Shown one piece after another: positions 1 to 5,460 of a DNA stretch of 7,143 nt; position 1 is the first letter of the stretch; each line of letters starts with the position of its first letter. The translations under genes were made by a program, and so were the position numbers. Origin of the DNA: Prevotella sp. UBA7782 (GTDB taxonomy: Bacteria > Bacteroidota > Bacteroidia > Bacteroidales > Bacteroidaceae); NCBI GenBank assembly GCA_002480935.1, contig DLDC01000050.1, positions 1 through 7,143 on the forward strand. The letters run 5' to 3'. The notes beneath the pieces are model-generated. The model was not told the origin of the DNA. It did no database searches and saw nothing but the letters and a program-made list of their open reading frames with translations.

Positions 1-669
1 GCTCTTTGGATTGTTATCTTCGGCGCGTTGGGACTCTATCTCATCGGTTTACTGCACTTCCAGAGCGACGGCGACCATGCTAAGGCTCAGCCAGTGCCCT
101 GCATCATGCTGGGCTTGGCGTCTATAGCGTTTGCCATCTATATGGTTCCCGGCTTGTGGGGTGCTCCTTGCAAGGCCGTGAGCGCCTTTGCTCCACCTAT
201 GTACACGCAGGATTTCAATCTCAATGCAGATAAGGAGGTGCGCGCAAAGTATTCTTCTTACGAGGAAGGAATGGCTGCCGCGAAGGCTGCGGGCAAGCCT
301 GTGCTGCTCGACTTTACGGGTTATGGCTGCGTAAACTGCCGTAAGATGGAGGCTGCAGTGTGGACTGACCCGCAGGTAGCAAGCCTTTTGACGAACGATT
401 ACGTGCTTATCTCGCTCTATGTTGATGATAAGACGCCGCTCGACAAGCCTATCTCAGTGAAGCAAAGCGATGGTAGCACCCGGGTGCTGCGCACCGTTGG
501 CGATAAGTGGAGCTATCTTGAGCAGTCTAAGTTCGGCTATATGGCTCAGCCGTTCTATGTGCCTGTAGACAATGAAGGCAACCCTCTGAATGGCTCTTTT
601 GTCTATAAGGAGGACATAAATGGATATATAAATTTCTTGAAAACGGGCTTGAAAAATTACGAAAAGTAA
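1..669 (+). CDS. dsbD: DsbD-family protein-disulfide reductase, C-terminal part (5' end outside window)
   Basis: The reading frame is open from base 1, so the gene starts upstream; 222 residues are visible. A TTG at 28 is internal and should not be taken as the start. Visible residues 1-20 and about 32-50 are hydrophobic and look like the last membrane helices of the CcdA/DsbD-type transmembrane domain. A thioredoxin-like domain follows (about 85-220) with the redox motif C110-V-N-C113 inside FTGYGCVNCRKM, and a cis-proline-type segment MAQPF with P184. In this family, electrons pass from cytoplasmic thioredoxin through the membrane domain to the C-terminal thioredoxin domain, which reduces periplasmic disulfide proteins or supports cytochrome c maturation. 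The catalytic cysteines are intact and the stop is TAA at 667-669. No clear terminator follows directly; the next strong one is at 816-840. The family call is firm; the exact partner proteins cannot be told from this fragment. Confidence 0.93.
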   Translation, partial: ALWIVIFGALGLYLIGLLHFQSDGDHAKAQPVPCIMLGLASIAFAIYMVPGLWGAPCKAVSAFAPPMYTQDFNLNADKEVRAKYSSYEEGMAAAKAAGKPVLLDFTGYGCVNCRKMEAAVWTDPQVASLLTNDYVLISLYVDDKTPLDKPISVKQSDGSTRVLRTVGDKWSYLEQSKFGYMAQPFYVPVDNEGNPLNGSFVYKEDINGYINFLKTGLKNYEK

Positions 670-689
670 GTAATAAAAGGCTTAAAGTT

Positions 690-703
690 TTGATTTAAAT
701 CAA
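690..703. repeat. 14-bp perfect AT-rich palindrome
   Basis: TTGATTTAAATCAA is a perfect inverted repeat with no spacer, 21 bases after the dsbD stop and about 40 bases upstream of the -33 element at 742. It cannot form a good RNA hairpin without a loop, so if it matters it would be as a DNA site for a dimeric regulator. The region is AT-rich, so chance is a real alternative. Confidence 0.3.
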
Positions 704-741
704 TAATTAGTATATATAGCGCAATAAAAGCTATTGAAAAC

Positions 742-772
742 TTGGCAGTGCAGAGATATGTATGTATCTTTG
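742..772 (+). promoter_or_regulatory. Bacteroidota-type promoter in the dsbD/helicase intergenic region
   Basis: The -33 element is TTGG at 742-745 and the -7 box is TATCTTTG at 765-772, with 19 bases between them. This fits the TTTG / TAnnTTTG consensus of the Bacteroidota primary sigma factor. Transcription would start near 777-779. No sizeable gene lies downstream on this strand: the product runs straight into the terminator at 816-840. Confidence 0.7.
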
Positions 773-777
773 CACTG
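746..777. repeat. 32-bp interrupted palindrome overlapping the -7 box
   Basis: CAGTGCA (746-752) is the exact inverted repeat of TGCACTG (771-777). Inside it, AGATA (754-758) is the inverted repeat of TATCT (765-769). Only the pair 753/770 (G/T) fails, so 12 of 13 arm positions are symmetric around a 6-base centre (759-764). The right arm contains most of the -7 box and reaches the expected transcription start. This placement would suit an operator, but the symmetry could also be partly accidental, because the right arm is constrained by the promoter. Confidence 0.5.
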
Positions 778-840
778 TGTTTTTCATAGTATTAGATTTA
801 AGGTTAACAAAGGTTGGACTACGGCGGTAGTCCTTTTTTT
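778..840 (+). ncRNA. Putative short terminated leader RNA (about 60 nt)
   Basis: Between the predicted start near 778 and the end of the U-run at 840 lies a self-contained transcript with no meaningful open frame. It starts with a T-rich stretch (GTGTTTTTCATAG), then has an AT-rich segment with AAGGTT repeated at 800-805 and 810-815 (10-base period, HpaI-like GTTAAC between), and ends in an intrinsic terminator. From memory, a very similar leader (a T-rich start followed by TTAGATTTAAGGTTAAC) recurs between genes in Prevotella genomes, but this has not been verified here. It could be a small RNA, a transcription attenuator that has lost its gene, or a copy of a dispersed repeat. Ends are approximate. 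Confidence 0.5.
816..840 (+). terminator. Intrinsic terminator
   Basis: GGACTAC (816-822) and GTAGTCC (827-833) form a perfect 7-bp stem closed by the loop GGCG, followed directly by seven T residues (834-840). It is directional: on the minus strand the stem is preceded by A residues and followed by AACC, so it should stop only rightward transcription, from the 742-772 promoter and any read-through from dsbD. Confidence 0.88.
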
Positions 841-892
841 ATGCCCAAAATCTAGTGTTTCCGGCACGTTATTCCGCTTTCGTTTCAATCCC

Positions 893-3800
893 TTAGGGCC
901 TTAAGTCGCTCTCAGGCATCTGATAGTATCCGCCTTTTTGCCGGATAAAGTCGATGAGCTGACCAAACAAGGTGTTGCCTCTCAGAATGCGTTCGTTGCC
1001 TGTCAGGATGAGTTGTTTGCGTGCTCGCGTGATGGCAACGTTGAGTTTGCGGTCTATGATGCGCCCTTGCTCCATGAAACTGTTGGCTGTCAGGAAGTCG
1101 AGTTGATAGAAATGCTGTATCGTAAACGAGTAGATGATGACGTCGCGCTGGCTTCCCTGATACCTCTCTACCGTGTCGATAGACACTTGTTGCAGGGCTT
1201 TGATGCCGCAGGTCTCTATCTCTGAGCGTATCATGGCTATCTGATTGCGGTAGGGCACGATGACTCCTACGGTCTTATTGGGGTTGAACTTGCTGCCGTA
1301 TTGCCTGTAAACGCGTGCCAGGAGGTTCGCCGTGATGCGTGCTTCGGCCCTGTTGGCCTTCTCAGACACATCGTTTGAGAGGTTCAGAGGCGACGGGATG
1401 AATAGCATTCTTTGCTGTTTCAGAACGTCGTCTGTGCCATCCAGGCTGGGCATATCATACTCCAGGCGGCTCTCAAGCTGGTGTTTCAGCGGCACGGGCA
1501 CTAGTTTCTCGGCAGCGTAGAACATCTTATTAGGAAACTCGGCGATGCTTGGATGCATGCGTCCCTGCCGCCTCAGTATGCCCATGAAGTGGGTTCTGCC
1601 CGCCGCCTGCTCTGTTCTGACAAGCCGTTCAAATAGCGAATGGCGGCAGTTGTCGAGCTGAATGGCCCGCAGGTCGGGGTCGTTTACGGCCGAGGTATCC
1701 TCACTTTGCTGCACCACAGCGGGCAGTTGCTTGTAGTCGCCTATCAAAATAAACTTCTCTATGCACTGTTTGGCGCGGTGAGAAGCCAGTAATCCGATGA
1801 TGTCGGGCTCTAATATCTGACTCGCTTCATCGATGATGGCAAGCTTGAAGTGCAGCAAATCGAACACGAAGGAGCGGCTTTGCAACATGCTTGTGGTGCT
1901 GGTTATGACGCGGGTGTGCCGCAGCAAGGCTCTTATCTCATCACGGCTGGCGCACTGCTTGGTCTGTTCAGAGAGCAGATAGGGTCTGAAAGCCTCGTCG
2001 CAACTATAGGTTGAGCCTATCCTTATGAACGTTATGCCGGCCTGAACCAGCATGGCGCATATCTCGTCTACGGCTCTGTTGGTGTATGACATGAGCAAGA
2101 GTGCGCCGCCATCTTCCTGCAATGCCTCCTCCACCATATAGCGCATGGCCATCGAAGTCTTGCCCGTTCCGGGCGGACCTACTAGTAAATAGTAGTCTTT
2201 AGCCTGTTTGGCGTGCAGCAAAACATCGTCATACGACTCGTTATAGCTTCTTGTCAGCCGTGCCGAAGCATCTCTCCTAGGTTCTCTAAGCCCCAATAAC
2301 AGCTGTTGCGTGTCGGGCGATGCCGTTGCGAAAGCGTATAGGCTGGCTGCTGCCGAGCTGGCTGATAGAGCCGTGCTATGCTCTATGGCGTAGCACACAC
2401 CGGCTTCCTTGCCCGGCAACAGCACGTGAGTGTTCTGCTGTCCGTCGGCCAGTTGCAAGGTGATATGCTTGCCCTGAATGTCTGTTATGGTGCCTTTGTA
2501 GAGGATATGTTGTCGCAAGTCGGGCTCATCCTTGGGGTTATAGGCATAGAGAAACACGCTGTCGTTGAGCCTGAAATTAGGCAGAAAGCGGCTGCTTTGC
2601 TCCGGAATAGCCAGCTTAATGAGGTCATAGCCCCCGCCTTCCCGGCTCTTTTGCTTGTCTATAATAGTCAGTCCGGTGTAGATATTGCCCGATTCCGTCT
2701 TCCCCGCCAGGGGCATTGTCCATAAGAAAGCGTCGGCATTGCCTATGCTTTCGCTCGTTCCTACCTTGCTGAGCAGTTGCTCCTGATAGGCAAATGTCAT
2801 CATCCTACAGAAGTATTTCCGCACGATAGTCGGCATGTTGTGCAGGGGTTGGAGCGTAGCATTGATTTTTGGAAAGATGAATTGATGGTAGAACATCGAG
2901 TCATCGTGCCGCTCATTGAGCGTAGTCTCCTTGAGATGAGGCAGCAGTTTGTCGTATCCTGCTCGCGTAATCCAGTAAGCTGTGGCCACGATACGGTTTC
3001 TCAGCGTCATGGCTTCCATCAAAAGGCTCTGCAAATTGTTCACTACGAGCAGTCCGTCTTGCGGCTCATACTTCGAGTAAAGCAACTTGATGTCGGTTGT
3101 TTTGCTGCTTTTTCCCAGGTTATAATGCAATATGGCGAAGTAAAGCAGCAGCTGCACGTAGTGCTTTTCAAGCTGTTGACTGCCGTGCAAGCCCATTTTG
3201 TGCCGCTCAATGTTCATGTTTCGTCCCGCCTTTTGCTCCACAAGGAGCCTGAAGTCGGTGGTCATGAGGTCTACACGACCTTGCAATCCCAGCCTCTCAC
3301 TCACGAAAGAGGGCTCCAGAATCATCTTTTCTCGTCCATATTGAGCCACGAGCAGCCTCACCACCTCCTTCAGATTAGCCACCTGTTGCTGCGCGTTGGC
3401 CAGGAAGCCGGCCCCGTTCCATTCTTTGCAGCAGGCTATTTCCAGGGCCTTTTGCTGCAAGTAGGCGCTGAGAGTGTGGCCTATATCATAGTTTGCTTGG
3501 TTGATGATGTCGTCCAAGGCCGCCCCTGCGAAGTTACCCAGCAGTGTGCTTTGCGTGTTCACCTTACCCTCCAGCGCCTTCACGAAGTAGGCAAACGGGT
3601 GGTGGCCATAGTCGTTGAAGCACGCCGCAAGGCTACTAATATCAATCAGGTAGTCGGGTTCCACCACCACGAGTCGGGGCATTAGCGTGCCCGGATGGTC
3701 CTCCGGCTCGGCACAGTCCAGCAAGTTGAGCTGCATACCCTGCCGCAGCATCGTCCTGAGATAGGTGAGATCGATGCCGTCGTGCACCGTTCCATAGTCC

Positions 3801-4294
3801 ACTTCCATCTGTTTGGCAGCTCCGCTAACATCGATGGAAACGCCCATTTTTGTGTTATCCCATGTCTGAACGATGCATCTCACGCACTGATAGCGCCTGC
3901 CTTTCTCAGCCTGTGTGGGCCTGTTGGTGTGCGGTATGCGCTTAGCCAGCTCGTCAGGTATGCTTTTATCAAACGCGGCAGCCACCAGCAAGGCCAGTGC
4001 CCGTGCGTCATACGGCAGCACGTCGGGGCTTATGGCATCGGCATGATTAGAGTCTCGCCTCATTTGCTGCATGTCGGCAGCGTCTCGTTGGGCAATGTTC
4101 AGCCTCTTGCACAGGAAGTCCAGCTGGGCAAAGAGGTTGCCGAAGGCCTGTCCCGAGCTCGCTGTTCCAGCCTGACATGCCAGCACCAGTGTCTCGTGCA
4201 TGGTGCTGTTCACCTTTTGCGGAGCCTCTTTTGCCTCGTCAAGAAGCTGTGTTACGCGCGCGAAGAGTTCTTCTGCTGTGATGGATGACTGCAT
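893..4294 (-). CDS. Dna2-like nuclease-helicase: PD-(D/E)XK (RecB/Cas4-type) region fused to SF1 helicase
   Basis: This 1133-residue protein has several regions in order. Residues 1-240 are not recognised and include one CxxC (C137/C140). A RecB/Cas4-type nuclease signature follows: GRVD with D342, VEQKAG with E353 and K355, and QLLLY with Q381 and Y385. About 515-640 looks like the beta-barrel found in Upf1/Dna2 helicases. An SF1 helicase core fills the rest: Walker A GPPGTGKT (706-713), motif Ia SYTNRAVDE (736-744), motif II IDEASQ (821-826), motif III GDYKQLP (852-858), LRRQGRMHP (907-915), motif V TVERYQGSQRD (1041-1051) and motif VI LNVAITRAR (1084-1092). All helicase motifs appear intact. 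The usual nuclease motif I histidine seems absent: the best candidate, LLGNFAGAALDD (251-262), has G257 at that position. No Dna2-type four-cysteine Fe-S set is evident. Known relatives process DNA flaps or ends or act in repair; the cellular role here is inferred. The start lies 3 bases after the upstream stop, so the gene is probably co-expressed with the hydrolase. No leftward terminator is visible after the stop. Confidence 0.88.
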   Translation of the reverse strand: MQSSITAEELFARVTQLLDEAKEAPQKVNSTMHETLVLACQAGTASSGQAFGNLFAQLDFLCKRLNIAQRDAADMQQMRRDSNHADAISPDVLPYDARALALLVAAAFDKSIPDELAKRIPHTNRPTQAEKGRRYQCVRCIVQTWDNTKMGVSIDVSGAAKQMEVDYGTVHDGIDLTYLRTMLRQGMQLNLLDCAEPEDHPGTLMPRLVVVEPDYLIDISSLAACFNDYGHHPFAYFVKALEGKVNTQSTLLGNFAGAALDDIINQANYDIGHTLSAYLQQKALEIACCKEWNGAGFLANAQQQVANLKEVVRLLVAQYGREKMILEPSFVSERLGLQGRVDLMTTDFRLLVEQKAGRNMNIERHKMGLHGSQQLEKHYVQLLLYFAILHYNLGKSSKTTDIKLLYSKYEPQDGLLVVNNLQSLLMEAMTLRNRIVATAYWITRAGYDKLLPHLKETTLNERHDDSMFYHQFIFPKINATLQPLHNMPTIVRKYFCRMMTFAYQEQLLSKVGTSESIGNADAFLWTMPLAGKTESGNIYTGLTIIDKQKSREGGGYDLIKLAIPEQSSRFLPNFRLNDSVFLYAYNPKDEPDLRQHILYKGTITDIQGKHITLQLADGQQNTHVLLPGKEAGVCYAIEHSTALSASSAAASLYAFATASPDTQQLLLGLREPRRDASARLTRSYNESYDDVLLHAKQAKDYYLLVGPPGTGKTSMAMRYMVEEALQEDGGALLLMSYTNRAVDEICAMLVQAGITFIRIGSTYSCDEAFRPYLLSEQTKQCASRDEIRALLRHTRVITSTTSMLQSRSFVFDLLHFKLAIIDEASQILEPDIIGLLASHRAKQCIEKFILIGDYKQLPAVVQQSEDTSAVNDPDLRAIQLDNCRHSLFERLVRTEQAAGRTHFMGILRRQGRMHPSIAEFPNKMFYAAEKLVPVPLKHQLESRLEYDMPSLDGTDDVLKQQRMLFIPSPLNLSNDVSEKANRAEARITANLLARVYRQYGSKFNPNKTVGVIVPYRNQIAMIRSEIETCGIKALQQVSIDTVERYQGSQRDVIIYSFTIQHFYQLDFLTANSFMEQGRIIDRKLNVAITRARKQLILTGNERILRGNTLFGQLIDFIRQKGGYYQMPESDLRP

Positions 4295-4297
4295 CTT

Positions 4298-5299
4298 TTA
4301 TTGTCCGCCAAGCCTTTCAAAGTACACGATGATTTCTTCCCACGTCTTAAACTCGTCACTGCCATATTGCAGTGTAGTGCCCATGAAATCGTCCATTTCA
4401 TCGTTACATATCATATAATCGCCATAGAGCAGCTCCGGGTGCGACGTAAAGATGATGTGGTTCCATGCCGGTGTGCTGCACACATCCTTTATCCACGCCT
4501 GCACATGTGGTATGAATGTTTCGTCTTCGTTGGGCGATGGAGCCACGAAAAACACGTTATAGTGGTCTAACAGCAGCTCGTAGGCCTTGTGAAGGCTTGA
4601 TGTGGGCTTGCCATAAGCATCGGCCATGGTGTTCCAATGAATGAAAATGGTTTTGCGTTCGCGTCCTTCCTGTCTGTCGTCTATCCATCTTATCACCGGC
4701 ATCACATAGTGCAGCAGAGCCTTGTCCATCAGTCTGTGCCCTCCATGAAAGTGTATGGCCTGTCTGTAATGGCTCTTGAAGAGGTCGAAGGTGTGCACCA
4801 CGTCATCCTCATCACCAAACAGTCCCCACACGTGCTGCTGCTCTTCGCCCTCTGTTTGGGTGAAGTTGTTGGCGGCTATCTCACGGTATTCGTGCACTAT
4901 ACCCTTTGTAACGAGAAACGTTTGTTCGCCGTCTGCCCTTGGGTTGTGCCATGTCTGCTTGCCCGTCATGCCGTGCGCGTTCATTGTGTCGGCCATGTTG
5001 AAGGCCGGGTTCACCAGTATTCGGTCTCTGCCGTGCAGCATTTCGGCATACATGCCGCCCATGGACGTACCTATAATCAGGTCAGGCTGCTCGCTGTCGG
5101 CCACGTCTTTCAGCAGCTTGAGCCCCTCTTCTGGGTGCAAAGGTATGTCTGGCGCCACCACCGTAGCCTGCGGCATATACTCTCTGAGCAGCATTGCCGT
5201 GTGCGTAGAGCCTGCCGAGCCGAAGCCGTGACAGTACATTATCTTCTTTCCCGCCATCAGTTCGGGAAACGTTTTTTGATACTGATTCTCCATATACAT
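4298..5299 (-). CDS. YqiA-like alpha/beta hydrolase fused to a degenerate NT5C (deoxyribonucleotidase) domain
   Basis: The frame extends up to 5362, but a promoter (-7 box 5315-5322) lies inside that extension, so the ATG at 5299 (333 aa) or the one at 5293 (331 aa) is the likely start. Residues about 15-205 resemble YqiA/YcfP-type esterases: HGFGS oxyanion loop (24-28), nucleophile elbow GTSMGG with S79, acid D165 in FGDEDDVV, and H188 in GGHRL. The triad looks complete, so this half is probably an active esterase or thioesterase of unknown substrate. Residues about 217-331 follow the NT5C pattern (HAD fold): a first strand, YNVFFVAPSP, then HIIFTSHPELL, GDYMIC, QYGSDEF and TWEEII. The catalytic residues are replaced: DxD by H221-W-N223, the lysine of the usual HHKN by P288, and the usual IDD acids by C298 and N299 (D300 follows). 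The second half therefore looks like a pseudoenzyme, perhaps a ligand-binding or regulatory module. No signal peptide is seen, so the protein is likely cytoplasmic. It is the first gene of an operon with the nuclease-helicase, whose start is 3 bases after this stop. Confidence 0.8.
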   Translation of the reverse strand: MYMENQYQKTFPELMAGKKIMYCHGFGSAGSTHTAMLLREYMPQATVVAPDIPLHPEEGLKLLKDVADSEQPDLIIGTSMGGMYAEMLHGRDRILVNPAFNMADTMNAHGMTGKQTWHNPRADGEQTFLVTKGIVHEYREIAANNFTQTEGEEQQHVWGLFGDEDDVVHTFDLFKSHYRQAIHFHGGHRLMDKALLHYVMPVIRWIDDRQEGRERKTIFIHWNTMADAYGKPTSSLHKAYELLLDHYNVFFVAPSPNEDETFIPHVQAWIKDVCSTPAWNHIIFTSHPELLYGDYMICNDEMDDFMGTTLQYGSDEFKTWEEIIVYFERLGGQ

Positions 5300-5314
5300 T
5301 ATATTATTATATTG

Positions 5315-5345
5315 CAAAGATAACCATTTTTCCACACCCGTGCAA
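5315..5345 (-). promoter_or_regulatory. Bacteroidota-type promoter of the hydrolase/helicase operon
   Basis: On the minus strand the -33 TTG is at 5345-5343 and the -7 box TATCTTTG at 5322-5315, with 20 bases between them. The -7 box is identical to that of the promoter at 742-772. Transcription should begin near 5308-5310, giving a leader of only about 10 bases to the ATG at 5299 or 16 to that at 5293. That leader is purely A/T (AATATAATAATATA type), as is common at Bacteroidota starts that do not use a Shine-Dalgarno sequence. Confidence 0.72.
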
Positions 5346-5399
5346 GCAAAAGGCTCTTGCACATGCAGTCCCTCAGGCCTCTGTGCTCCCCTAAACGCA

Positions 5400-5433
5400 A
5401 TGAGGGCACGCCACTTTAGCGACGTGCCCTCAT
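5400..5433 (-). terminator. Long hairpin after the M16 gene, probable terminator
   Basis: ATGAGGGCACG and CGTGCCCTCAT (5400-5410 and 5423-5433) form a perfect 11-bp stem. In minus-strand RNA, four more pairs form inside it (U-G, C-G, G-U, C-G), leaving a UAAA tetraloop. The two wobble pairs become mismatches in plus-strand RNA, so the structure is better suited to the minus strand, the direction of the M16 gene whose stop lies 27 bases before it. The T-tract that follows (TGCGTTTAG) is weak, so it may be a leaky terminator or an mRNA 3'-end stabiliser. Confidence 0.65.
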
Positions 5434-5460
5434 CTTATAGAGCTTCAGAAGCGGATGTCC

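Noticed and set aside
28..30. TTG as a start codon for the dsbD-like gene
   Set aside because: The frame is open upstream to base 1, and the residues before it continue a membrane helix, so the gene is simply cut by the window edge.
722..736. CAATA/TATTG hairpin as the dsbD terminator
   Set aside because: It is only a weak 5-bp A/T-rich stem with no T-run after it.
746..777. Invertible promoter (phase-variable switch) as explanation of the inverted repeat
   Set aside because: The arms are only 18 bases apart, far too short for a usual invertible segment, and no recombinase gene is present. The minus-strand counterpart of the -7 box (TATCTCTG) lacks a -33 element.
841..855. Tiny frame ATG CCC AAA ATC TAG directly after the terminator U-run
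   Set aside because: It has four codons, no ribosome-binding signal, and lies beyond the termination point of its only promoter.
881..898. GTTTCAATCCC, which resembles the end of some CRISPR repeats
   Set aside because: There is a single copy with no regularly spaced repeats nearby and no cas genes. It overlaps the end of the helicase gene.
2777..3685. 302-codon open frame on the plus strand inside the helicase gene, with similar long plus-strand frames at 3695-4288, 4637-5323 and 5896-6963
   Set aside because: They lie antisense to clearly coding genes, show no recognisable domains, and read like shadow translations rich in His, Val, Leu and Gln.
5359..5386. GCACA/TGTGC inverted repeat upstream of the operon promoter
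   Set aside because: It is a five-base stem around an 18-base loop with no further pairing support, so it is well within chance.
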